From Triticum aestivum (lineage: Eukaryota; Streptophyta; Magnoliopsida; Poales; Poaceae), in contig NC_057814.1 in the NCBI RefSeq assembly GCF_018294505.1, positions 38,367,293 to 38,431,292 of the forward strand: a stretch of 64,000 bases of DNA, read 5' to 3'. Positions 33,853-44,695 of the stretch are shown piece after piece (position 1 is the stretch's first letter; the number at the start of each line of letters is the position of its first letter). Under the pieces are notes generated by a model, which was not told the origin of the DNA, did no database searches, and worked only from the letters and a program-made list of their open reading frames with translations. Made by a program: the position numbers and the translations under genes.

Positions 33853-35640
33853 GGTTGGGCCTAATCACTTGGCACTAATCACTTGGCTCTATTGCCACCT
33901 ATGCAGCAAGAATGGCGGGGCAGTTGATCCTACTTAACTAAGTACTAAGATACCCCGGCCCATGCATTAGTCGCAAGTACCCCATATGTCCTATTTTTAG
34001 CAAAGTCATGCTAAAATTCACGGAAAATTTCAGCATTACCTTTGCTGAAAATAGGACATATGGAGTACCCGAATTTGCCGGAACGGAAGTTAATCGACAT
34101 TCCGGCAAACTCAAGGGCCTCTCGGGGTACCTGCAATATCATTATCCCCGCGTAATGAAGTCGCCAATGGGTCATTTCAGAAGATCACAAGTAGCATCAT
34201 CACAAGTACAACATCATCTATAGCTTTATATTAACAAAGCATCAGCACATATACAAAAGACCACTTATGCCAACAGTATGGTTTATATCAGATTCAGAGT
34301 TAGAAACAGGAAAAACCGGTGCTTCAAAGCCTACTGGACACAATTTACATCTATCAGTACGGGATGTCCTGACTAATTTCAAGTGTTCACAAGTGAACCT
34401 GTACCATGGATGAGCCTAGTGCTTCATTAGTCAACTGAACAGAGATAACAGGGCATAACACCATACATAAAGTGATGAGCATACATACTACTGTCCAAGC
34501 AAATTAACTGAATAGTATTGTGTCAAGTTCAGTTTGAAAATTCAGTTACTGCTTGAGTGATTTGACACCAAAAATTACTCCCAGAAATTACAATGACTGT
34601 ATATTGACTGCATATATTCACTGTACAGGACTGAATTCAGTCAAGAAAACCTGTCAATTTCTGTTCACTGCATATATTCACTGTACAGGCTGTTAAGTTC
34701 TATTTCAGCTCAAGTTTCATTACAACACAAACACTGTAATTCATCCGCTCACAGAAAAATTAATAATGAAAAGCAAATTACAATAGGGGTCCCAGGTTTG
34801 ACCCCATGATAGGTGCTATCCTGGGATTATTCCTCTTCTGAACAAACCATCATGCATCATTTTATAACCAAGGCATAGCTCAGGAAAACCACTTGCTTTG
34901 ACCAGAACTAGCTGATTACCCCAAATCTCATGGTAAAATTAGCAAGGCAGAGCATTTCTCTTACATGACCATAGCAAGAATGACACACTCAACTTCATTG
35001 CTTCAACCACATGCACAACAGAGAAAATGTTGGAAGTTGACAATATACTTTAGATTCACACATGCTCCCCTAATTATTTTGTCTGTATCTTTAGATTATG
35101 TACTTTAGGCACAATCATACACAATTCTGACTAATTCATCACTGTAGGCCAGCATGAAACACACTCCTCCAAAAAAAGCCTAAAATTCCACTATTATTGC
35201 CTGTAAAAGGCCTAATATCCACTAGTATTGCCTCTAAAAAAGCCTTAAAAGTCCACTATTGTTGACAATCAAAATAGGAAGGAGTTCACTGAAAAATGAG
35301 TGGTTGTTGGCATGAGGGAGTAAACTGATTGTTGGCACAAAAATATTGGTTCTGCAAACATGAAAACAGTCACAAAAATAATGCACTTGGTTTGTGTTGA
35401 GTTTTTGCTTTCAGGGATTGGTTTGTGTTGAGTTGTTAACCTAAAGGTTCAGTAGTTTGAATCTCCTTTAGCTAGTTTGAATCCATGGACTACCCTGTTA
35501 GATTGGGACTGAAGATAGGTACCTGCTTATCTTTCTATTCCGTCACCAACAGTGGCTTTTCCAAGAATAATATCCCTGCATGAACATAGGTGAGAGGTTA
35601 ACTAACTGCCTCAAAGGCATAATCAATGGTTATACATGGA
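33853..35640. other. CACTA internal region without a gene
   Basis: Upstream of the second ORF. It contains a 23-base inverted pair (CCATATGTCCTATTTT at 33983 and its inverse near 34062) and a palindromic CCGGAACGGAAG...CATTCCGG at 34078-34105, also found upstream of the transposase gene at 40739-40767. The rest is AT-rich and unassigned. Confidence 0.5.
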
Positions 35641-36296
35641 ACAAATTGCCAACGGTCAGATGACCTACACTGCCACGGTCGAGGGGAGGGAGGGAGGGAA
35701 TGGGGAATGGTGGAGAGAGGGAGGAAGGAGGAAGGAGGAGAGGTACCTGGTCGCCGGAGGGTCGGGGTCGGGGTCGGCGAAGGGGTCGCGGTCAGGGTCC
35801 GAGCTCGTCCGGGTCCTCGCTCGCCGCGGTCGAAGGAGAGCAGGGGCCGGTGGCGGAGGACGGCAGGGGCAGGCGGGATGGGCGCGTCGGGGCCGCGCTC
35901 GCCGGCTGCTGCAGGGGCCGGAGGAGGCCCTCGCTCGTCGGAGGGAGGAGGAGAGGAGAGGAGCGGGCGGCGCACGCTCGGCCGATCCCGTTCGGGGGGC
36001 GCAGGGGCGGCGGGGGTGGAGTCCCGCGGGGGTCGGGGCGGCGGCGGCGGGGCAGCGCAAGACCACAGCGGCGGCGGCGTCGCCGACGGCGTGCAGGCGC
36101 GGCGGACGGAGGGGGCGGAGCAAGGGGGCGGCGGCGTACGGTTGGGGTCGAGTGGGGGATCTGGCGAGGGAGGGAGGGAGGCCACAGTGCGAGGGAAACA
36201 AGTGGAGTGGGTTAGCAATGGCGCACCTCCCCCTAGTGTGCCATAAGTATGTCGATTCTAATGGCGCACCTCCCCCTGGTGCGCCATTAGAATTTT
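35641..36296 (-). promoter_or_regulatory. GC-rich island with internal CACTA subterminal motifs
   Basis: About 550 bases of very high GC are followed by two paired copies of ATGGCGCACC...GGTGCGCCATTAG at 36218-36294. Because the second ORF lies downstream on the minus strand, this is a candidate promoter/leader bearing binding sites like those at the element ends. The overlapping ORFs in it are low-complexity in all frames and are not called genes. Confidence 0.4.
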
Positions 36297-36349
36297 GTTT
36301 TAATTACTAGCCCGACTGGTCAGGTTATATTGCACCTAACCCTATCTCC

Positions 36350-36432
36350 ATCAGAACACGCCCACTAGCCCGACTGGTCAGCACGCAGCACACACACTAG
36401 GAGGTCCTGGGTTCGATTCCCAGGCTCCCCAA
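36350..36432 (+). other. tRNA-like (Pol III promoter-like) segment, possible SINE relic
   Basis: TAGCCCGACTGGTCAG resembles an A-box/D-arm. CTGGGTTCGATTCCCAG (about 36407-36423) is a perfect T-arm with a seven-base loop and an exact B-box. The acceptor stem does not pair, so it is not a functional tRNA. The A-box-like word also occurs 58 bases upstream at 36308. Confidence 0.5.
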
Positions 36433-36626
36433 TTTTTGTTTTTATGCATTTAAAATGTTGTTTGATATTTATTTGTGTTTAAATATGTTCAAACTTGTTT
36501 AAATCATAACAGTAATATTTTTTTATAAAAACAGTAATGATTTTTTATAAAAATCATCAAATTTGTTATTTGAACATATAATCAAATTTTCTTTTTTTTG
36601 CAATTTTAGTTGCATTCATTTGTGAC

Positions 36627-36895
36627 GGTGGAGCGGGCCGGGGAGGGTGCGGGGGGTCGTCGGCGGCGGTGGAGTGGGGGAGGGTGCGGGCCGGGGGTCG
36701 GCGGCGACGGCCGGTGGAGCGGGGGAGGGTGCGGTGGGTCGTCGGCAACGGTGGAGTGGGGGAGGGTGCGGGCCGGGGGTCGGCGGCGGCGGCCGGTGGA
36801 GCGGGGGAGGGTGTGGTGGGTCGTCGGCGGCGGTGGAGTGGGGGAGGGTGCGGGGGGACGGCGGCGGCGGCCGGTGGAGCGGGGGAGATGGTGCG
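36627..36895. repeat. 82 bp GC-rich minisatellite
   Basis: The word GGTGGAGCGGGGGAGGGTGC recurs at 36713, 36795 and 36873, with a related copy at the left end and an internal half-repeat. It generates long low-complexity ORFs on both strands that are not genes. Confidence 0.85.
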
Positions 36896-37078
36896 GGGGG
36901 GGGGGGGTGCTCGGCGGCGAGGGGGACCGAATCTGGCGAGGTGGGATAGCGATCGAGATGGAGGGGGATCGAGATCGAGTATCCATGAAATTTAAAAACA
37001 TTCATGAGTTCAAAAAGTGCCCATGAAATACAATCGAGAAATGAAGGCTATAATTTAAATACAATCGATCTTAGCAAG

Positions 37079-40000
37079 CTATCTGTTCACAATCTTCTTG
37101 CCCTTATTTTTCATAAATGGAGTTCTTCTCTTGAACGGACGTCCTTTAGGTAGGGTGGTCCTGCTTCTTCTTGTGGTGTATGCTGATACTTCATCGTCGT
37201 CGTCATGTTCCATCTTCGGGTCGCCATACTTGTCGAAGTCTTGCTCATTGGCGACTCCATCCATTCCGATGATCTTCCTTTTGCCTTTCCTCACGACAAC
37301 ACGACTGGGCTTTGATGGGACGGTAATGAAGAAGCATTGGTCCACTTGGGAAGCCAGTACCCATGGCTCATTTTTCGTGGTGACGTTCGCACCTGCGGTC
37401 TTGGATTTGGCTTCGGGTATAACCATGGTGGTGAAATACCGGTCTTCTTTTATGACACTCTTGGCCCATCTGACACGGAACATCGGGACCTTCTCTCCAG
37501 CGTAGCTCAGCTCCCAGATCTCCTCGATCCTTCCGTAGTATCTGTCCTTGTCGTTACCGGTGTAGGATTCCATCGTTACCCCGGAGTTCTGATAACCATC
37601 GCTCTTCATGTCCTTGTCCTCGGTGTAGAATGTGTAGCCGTTGATATCGTACGCCTCATACGTCATCAGGTTGTGCTCGGCGCCCTGTGACAAGGCAAAT
37701 ATGAGTTGTTCTTCCGCGGAAGAATCCTCATGTAAAGGGTACGACAGAAGCTTCTGCTTGAACCAACGCGTGAAACATGATTTGTGCTCTTTGATTATAT
37801 CTCCGTCCGTCCTCTGTTGGCCTCGGTCATTGTACGTCTTCTCAATAAACATTTTGTGCTCTACCACCCAAGGATCGACCACGTCTATGTGTTGTAGCGC
37901 GACTAGGTTTGCTCTTTCAAAGTCGGCGAGTCGATCATCGAAGTCGACATGCATTTCGCGGCGACCCTCACGGTGACCCCATCCAGCGAGCCTGTTGAGG
38001 TGCCTGTTGACGGGCAGACCAACGGGGTTCTCGATGCCTAGATAATTCGTGCAGTAGGAGATGCACTCTTCGGTCAGAAAGCCCCTGGCTATGCTTCCCT
38101 CTGGACGTGACATGTTGCGAACGTATCCTTTGATGACACCATTCATCCTTTCGAACGGCATCATGCTGTGCAGGAACGTCGGCCCGAGTTGGATGATATC
38201 CTCCACGATATGGACCAGCAGATGCACCATAACGTCGAAGAATGCGGGAGCGAAGTACATCTCAAGCTCGCATAGTATCACCACGATCTCTTCCTGTAGC
38301 CTTCTGAGTTGCCTCACGCCAACCGACTTCCGAGAGATGACGTTGAAAAAGTTGCATAGGCCAAATAGCATTTCACGGACGTGCGCGTCCATGATCCCAC
38401 GGATTGCAACTGGAAGTATCTGCATCATCAGCACGTGACAGTCGTGAGACTTCATCCCGCTGAACTTCTGCTTCACTGAGTCTAGGTATCTGCTTATCTT
38501 CGCCGCGTAACCGTAAGGAAGTTTTACTCCTACGAGGCAGGTGAAAAACTGATCGATCTCCTCCTGACTTAGAGTGAAGCACGCGGGAGGGAAGTCATTT
38601 CCGGTCTTCTTGGCCTTTTTGCCTTTGCGACGACTTTCCGTGTCCTGCTTCGCCTCATCATCATCATCATTAGCGTGAAGCTCCTCCCTGATGCCCATTG
38701 ATTTCAAGTCTGCCCTTGCTTTCGGCCCATCTTTGGTCCTCTCTGGCATGTTGAGCAGGGTACCAAGCAGACTCTCGCACACGTTCTTCGTGATATGCAT
38801 GACATCAAGGCTGTGAGGCACACGGTGGATCCTCCAGTACGGCAAGTCCCAGAAAACAGACCTCATTTTCCATACCTTCAGCAGTGGCCCTGGCGCCTTT
38901 CGCTTCTTTCCCAGCTCTGGCGCCTTTTGTTTCTTTCCCGGCAGTGGGCAATCTTTCCAAATTTTTAACAGCTCGTCTATTTCCTCGCCGCTCCTCATAC
39001 GCGGGCGTCTTCGGGGTTCGGTTTCACCATCGAACAGATCCTTGCGTTTCCTCCACAGGTCATCGTCGCGAAGCCACCTTCGATGTCCCATGAACACGGT
39101 TTTCGAAGACCCCGGATCTCTATCTAGCTGGCGATACGTTGTGTCATCCATGCACCTGACGCATCTAGAAAATCCGTGGACCACCTGCCCCGCGAGATAT
39201 CCGAAACCGAGATAGTCGTGCACCGTCGTGAGCAGTGCGGCTCTCATAGGGAAATATTCTTTCTCTGCGGCGTCCCACGTATTGGCTGGCATTTTCCATA
39301 GTGTGTCTAGCTCCTCTTCCAGCAGCCCTAGATACAGATTAATGTCGTTCCCTGGTTGTTTCGGCCCTTCAATTAGCATACTCATGTGAATGTACTTCCT
39401 CTTCATGCACAACCAGGGGGAAGGTTGTACATCCACACAAACACAGGCCAGGTGCTATGTGTGTTTCTCTGGCTGCCAAACGGATTGACTCCATCGGTGC
39501 TCGCGCCCAGCACGATGTTCCTTGCATCGTTCCCAAATTCTAGGTGTTCGAAGTTCAACGCTTGCCACTGGCTCCCATCCTTAGGGTGACTCAGCATCTT
39601 GTCTTTTTTATTTATCTCCGGATCATTTGCGTCATCTTCTAGCTTCTTCTCCTCCCTATCCGCGTGCTAACGCAGGAGCTTTGCTACCTTAGGGTCCGCG
39701 AAATACCGCTGCAGACGAGGAGTGATCGGAAAGTACCACACCACTTTTCGAGGAGCTTTCTTCCTCTTCTTGTATCGAGTGACGCCGCACACCGGACATA
39801 TGGTAGACTCCGCGTGCTCGTCCCGATAAATGATGCAATTGTTCATGCACACATGGTATTTCACGTGCGGTAAATCCAGAGGACACACGATTTTCTTCGC
39901 CTCCTCAAAACTGGTCGGGCACTTGTTCCCCTTGGGAAGACGTTCGTGCCAGAATGACATGTTCTCGTCGAAGCATGCGTCGGTCATTTTGTGCTTTACC

Positions 40001-40632
40001 TTCATCTCCAGAGCCATGAGCGTTACTTTCAGGCGGGTATCCTCGGGCCTGCAGCCTTCATACAATGGAGTAACCACGTCTATCTCCAGTTGATCCAGCT
40101 TGGCTTTCTCTCGGGCGGCATCTCTGGCGTTATCCGTCTGCTTGAGAAGCAGCTCTTGAATATGAGGGTCCTGCACCCAGCCCATCGATGGTCCATCGTC
40201 GTCTGCTCCGCCGGCATCTTCATCTTCATGATCATGCCCTTCGTCTGCTCCCGCATCTTACTCATCATCATGTCCGGCATCTTCTACATGATGACTGTGT
40301 ACAGCATCACCGTCGTGATCATGTCCTGGAGATTCTTCGTCTTCTCGCCCGCCCGAGCCGCGGTGGTTGTCTTGCTGCCCATCCTCATTTCTTGCCCGAC
40401 CCCCATGGACGACTTCATAGTCATCTTCATCACCTTGCCACCGATAGCCATCCATGAAACCACGCAAGAGCAGGTGGTCCCGCACCTGCCCGGAATCCGG
40501 GTCCGCAATAAGGCTCTTCAGCTTGCATCTTCGACACGGACATCTTATCTCCGTCTCGTTCTTTTCAAGCATCTCGGCCTTCGCGGAGCTCAAAAACCTA
40601 TTCACGATGCCTTCGGTCATCGTGCGGACCAT
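37079..40632 (-). pseudogene. CACTA transposase (TNP2/Transposase_21 type), broken
   Basis: The ATG at 40632 follows a good acceptor (TTGCTCTACCCCACAG), so at least one leader intron is likely. Order: transposase-associated domain with CPCRRCK (about 40560-40480), an acidic linker, the N-terminal transposase part with CPVCGVTRYKKRKK, then the 785-codon main part. That part carries Transposase_21, DUF4218 (LPVAIRGIMDAHVREMLFGL) and DUF4216-like (VPMFRVRWAKSV) regions and ends at 37079. Damage: TAA at 40258-40260 and TAG at 39667-39669 in the same frame, then a frame change where one base is missing from the G-run at 39416-39420. The protein would bind and cut the CACTA termini. This copy is inactive unless the breaks are base-calling errors. 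Confidence 0.85.
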
Positions 40633-41084
40633 GGTCGCCTGTGGGGTAGAGCAAAACGATATTTTAGAACCAAGAAAAAATTTGGCATGACTTTCCCTAA
40701 AAATAGGACCAAAAAGAATGCATAGTGCCAAAATTCTCGCCGAAACGGAAATGAATCAACATTCCGGCAAAATATTGGGAACTATCGCATTTCAAATACC
40801 GGTACCTGCAAACACAAACATATATGCAACACCACAAACATACATAGATCTAGCTAGGACATAAAAAGTGCATGTGCACGTTGTTGGAGGGAGAACAACA
40901 TAAAGATAGCTTCCCCCTTACTTACCTATCAAAAAAAGGGGGTTTAACCACGTAATTTGGATGAATTTATGGTGCAAATGAGGTGAGGAGGAAGAGGCAG
41001 CCGAGACAAGCTTGGAGGATGGAGGAGAGAATGAAGTGGGGAAAGTGAGTGGGTAGGTGTGGCTGTCCAAAATATCTAGCTCGT

Positions 41085-41455
41085 CCCAGGTTACTAATGG
41101 CGCACCACCACCTAATGCGCCATTAGTAACCCTGGTTACTAATGGCGCACCTGCTGGTGGTGCGCCATTAGTAGTTTTGCAAAAAAAAGACACTAATGGC
41201 GCACCAGGGAGCAGTGCACCATTACTAGCTCAAACTAGTAATGGCGCACTGCCCCAGGTGCGCCATTAGTAGTTTTGCAAAAAATTAAAAAATAAAAAAA
41301 ATATTATAGTGGCGCACTATGTGGCTGGTGCGCCATTACTGGTTCTAACTAGTAATGGCGCACTGTGCCCTGGTGCGCCATTAGTATGTCTGGCAAAATA
41401 AAAAAATTGTTACTAATGGCGCACCACATGTCTGGTGCGCCATTAGTGGTCATTC
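41085..41455. repeat. right subterminal repeat array of the CACTA element
   Basis: About twelve direct or inverted copies of (A/T)CTAATGGCGCACC, paired as hairpins with short loops (for example CACCTAAT, TGCTGGTG) and separated by A-rich spacers. This is the mirror of the left array. Confidence 0.88.
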
Positions 41456-41481
41456 CATCTATAGCCCTTTTCCTAGTAGTG

Positions 41482-44400
41482 TCGACTTACCATGCAGCTC
41501 ATATCTGGTGGTCAGATAGTTGACTCTTGTTGTAGGGTCATTCTCGACTTTGATTCATGTTCTGTTCAGGATCGTCGCACGGGCGCTCTGCTTGGTGCTA
41601 GCCCTCGATGCTCTGATGGTCTCTGGGAGCTTGACTAGCTTCGCCTTCCCTCCGCTGCCACCGTCGCCAGTCTCACAGCCCCTGTTGCTGCATCTACCAG
41701 CTCTTTTCAACAGTGGCAACATCGTCTTGGCCATTTATGTGGTTCTCGTCTCTCGTCGTTGGTTCATCGTGGTGTTCTGGGGTCCGTCTCCGGTAACGCT
41801 TCATTAGATTGTCTAGGTTGTAGGCTTGGTAAGCAGATTCAGCTATCCTATCCTCACAGTGAGTCAGTGTCCGAGCGCCCTTTTGATCTCGTTCACTCTG
41901 ATGTTTGGGGTCCGGCTCCCTTTGCTTCGAAAGAGGGTCATCGCTACTATATTATCTTTATAGACGATTTTTCTCGGTACACTTGGATCTATTTCATGTC
42001 TTCTCGTACTGAGGTCTTATCCATATACAAAAAATTTGCAGCCATGGTTCATACCCAATTTTCCACTCCTATTCGTGTTTTTAGCGCAGATTCAGCTGGT
42101 GAGTATATCTCTCATGCGCTGCGAGGATTCCTTGCTGAGCAGGGTACTCTTGCTCAGTTCTCTTGTCCTGGTGCTCATGCTCAGAATGGTGTGGCCGAGC
42201 GTAAGCATCGTCACCTTCTTGAGACGGCGCATGCGATGATGATCGCCGCCTCTCTTCCGCCTCACTTATGGGCTGAGGCTGTTACCACTTCCACCAATCC
42301 CATCAACATTCAACCATCTGCTGCTCTACAGGGTGGTATTCCTCTTGAGCATCTTTCTGGTCGTTCTCCTGATTATTCGGCGCTTCGTTTGTTTGGTTGT
42401 GTTTGCTATGTTTTGCTTGCCCCTCGTGAACGCACCAAGTTGACCGCTCAGTCTGTTGAGTGTGTCTTTCTCGGATACAGTGATGAGCATAAGGGTTATC
42501 GGTGTTGGGATTCCATCGGTCGCCGAATGCGTATTTCCCGGGATGTCACCTTTGATGAGTCTCGTCCCTTCTACCCGCGTCCATCCTCCTCGGCCTTTTC
42601 CATGGAGGACATATCTTTTCTTACGTTTCCGGATACACCTCCCTCTGTGCCCAGTATTCCTACTCCTCGTCCCACTGTTGCAGATCCGACGCCATCCTCT
42701 CCTATGGTTTCTTCTCGTCCCTCATCACATGACTCTCCACCTTCATCACCGATACCTTCCTCTTCTCCACCTTCATCACCGATACCTTCCTCTTCTCCAC
42801 CTTCATCACCGATACATTCCCCGTCTCCACCTCCTATGATTCCACCACTTCCCTCCTTTCCATTTCATTATACTCTTCGTCGAAGTGTTATGGATGAGTC
42901 TACTGATGTGCCCTCTACTTATGGCGTGTCTTTTTCCTCCTCTCAGTCGACTTATGGTCTTCGTTCTTGGCCTTGTCCGCCCCCTGATCGATATTCTCCT
43001 TCTCGCTATGGTCTTTCGACCATTGTTGAGCCGACTTCTTATCGAGATGCTATTGTTCATCCTGAATGGCAGTTTGCCATGGTAGAGGAGATTGCTGCTC
43101 TTGAGCGCACTGGCACGTGGGATCTAGTTTCTCTTCCTCCCCGTGTCCGTCCCATCACTTGTAAGTGGGTCTATAAGATTAAGACTCGCTCTATTGGTTC
43201 TCTTGAGCGTTATAAAGCTCGTCTTGTAGCTCGTGGCTTTCAGCAGGAGCATGGTCATGATTACGATGAGACTTTTGCTCCTGTGGCCCATATGACCACT
43301 GTTCGCACACTTCTCGCCGTGGCCTCTGTTCGCCACTGGTCCGTGCCTCAGCTTGATGTTAAGAATGCCTTTCTTAACGGTGAATTGCGTGAGGAAGTTT
43401 ATATGCGGCCACCACCTGGGTATTCAGTTCCTGATGGCATGGTTTGTCGTCTTCGTCGCTCTCTCTATGGCCTTAAGCAAGCCCCTCGCGCTTGGTTTGA
43501 GCGTTCTGCCTCGATGGTCATTGCAGCTGGTTTTTCACCCAGTGCTCATGATCCAGCGATGTTTGTCCACCTTTCTGCTCGGAGTCGCACTCTTCTTCTT
43601 CTATATGTTGATGACATGATCATCACTGGCGATGATCTTAAGTACATGGCCTTTGTCAAGGCCCGTCTCAGTGAGCATTTTTCAATGTCTGATCTTGGTC
43701 CTCTTCGTTACTTTCTTGGGATTGAGATTTCCTCCAACTCTGATGGCTTTTTTATTTCCCAAGAAAAGTATATCCAGGATCTTCTTGCTCGTGCGGCTCT
43801 TAGTGATGAGCGCACTGTTGAGACTCCTATGGAGCTTAATGTTCACCTTTTGCTTCTGATGGTGAGCCCTTGTCTGATCCGACACGTTATCGTCATCTTG
43901 TTGGGAGCCTTGTCTATCTCGTTGTCACTCGTCCGGATATCTCCTATCCTATCTATATCTTGAGTCAGTTTGTTTCTTCTCCCACTTCGGTTCACTATAG
44001 TCACCTTCCTCGTGTTCTACGATATCTTCATGGCACGATCTCTCAACGTCTCTTCTTTCCTCGTTCCAGCTCGCTACAGCTCCAGGCCTATTCAGATGCT
44101 ACTTGGGCTAGTGATCCTTCGGATCGCCGTTCACTTTCTGCTTACTGTGTCTTTCTTGGTGGTTCTCTCATTGCCTGGAAGACGAAGAAACAGACTGCAG
44201 TTTCTCGTTCGAGTGTGGGGGCTGAGTTGCGAGCTATGGCTCTTCTCACGGCAGAGGTGACTTGGCTATGTTGGTTATTGAGGATTTTGGTGTTACTATT
44301 ACTACACCTACTACACTCTTGTCAGATAGTACAGGTGCTATCAGTATTGCGCGGGATCCCGTGAAGCATGAGCTTACCAAGCATAATTGTGTTGATGCTT

Positions 44401-44549
44401 TCTTTGTGCGCGCTGGTGTACAGGACCATGTTATTGCTCTTCAGTATGTGCCTTCCGAGTTACAGTTGGCGGACTTCTTCACGAAGGCCCATACTAGAGC
44501 GCAATATGGATTTTACCTCTCCAAACTCAGTGTTGTGGATCCACCATGA
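41482..44549 (+). pseudogene. copia pol, integrase-RT-RNase H part (3' of CACTA)
   Basis: Continues the protease frame after the CACTA. GAG-pre-integrase (HRLGHLC ... CLGC) at about 41718-41825. Integrase core with the expected D, D and E ([25 protein letters not shown]) at about 41892-42205. Ser/Pro-rich linker with three 30 bp repeats (about 42740-42830). RT with [14 protein letters not shown] near 43597-43638. RNase H with YSDATWASD near 44090 and LADFFTKA near 44470. Breaks: in-frame TAG at 41636-41638, one base missing at T-run 43848-43851 and one near 44279-44283. The main open part runs 41759 to about 43850. Confidence 0.9.
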
Positions 44550-44553
44550 GTTT

Positions 44554-44571
44554 GGGGGGGGGGGGGGGGGG
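44554..44571 (+). repeat. G18 run at the copia polypurine tract
   Basis: Eighteen G occupy the expected polypurine tract immediately before the 3' LTR, merging with its first bases (LTR2 begins GGTTAGAG where LTR1 has TCTTAGAG). Probably an expanded tract in this copy. Confidence 0.85.
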
Positions 44572-44690
44572 TTAGAGTTATATTTATTGTGGCCTTTGGC
44601 CTTTTGCATTCTGGCCTTTGGAATCCCATGTACCTGTATATATGATGGGTTTTGCCTACTGATAATACTAAGTTGCATATTTTCCTAATA
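44570..44690 (+). repeat. 3' LTR of the copia element (121 bp)
   Basis: Aligns along its whole length with 27341-27461 with seven differences counted by eye. Ends TTTTCCTAATA, then GGTAT. Confidence 0.88.
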
Positions 44691-44695
44691 GGTAT

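Larger units (their letters stand above)
28803..41481 (-). mobile_element. CACTA (En/Spm-type) DNA transposon, 12.7 kb
   Basis: Starts CACTACTAGAAAAAGG and ends, inverted, CACTACTAGGAAAAGG, with TCG duplications at 28800-28802 and 41482-41484. Both ends carry arrays of subterminal repeats, TACTAATGGCGCACC and its inverse. Three genes lie on the minus strand: a TNP2-type transposase (37079-40632), a second En/Spm-type ORF (29937-33547) and a small viroplasmin-like ORF (29437-29691). Both large genes are broken, so mobility now needs a helper. Confidence 0.95.
27341..44690 (+). mobile_element. Ty1/copia retrotransposon with 121 bp LTRs, interrupted by CACTA
   Basis: Near-identical 121 bp LTRs at 27341-27461 and 44570-44690, flanked by a perfect GGTAT duplication (27336-27340 and 44691-44695). 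Pol order PR-INT-RT-RNase H identifies copia. Pol is split at the protease/GAG-pre-integrase junction by a CACTA element. Gag is largely missing. Without the CACTA the element is about 4.7 kb. I count seven differences between the LTRs by eye, so the insertion is not recent. Confidence 0.93.

Noticed and set aside
35598..36310. Long overlapping ORFs of 170-224 codons on both strands
   Set aside because: All frames are open because the DNA is GC-rich and low in complexity (Pro/Arg/Gly runs); no domain. Treated as a GC island in the CACTA.
36363..36432. Functional tRNA gene
   Set aside because: T-arm is perfect but the acceptor and anticodon stems do not form; kept only as a tRNA-like relic.
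36566..37026. ORFs of 100-138 codons
   Set aside because: They are translations of the 82 bp minisatellite in several frames.
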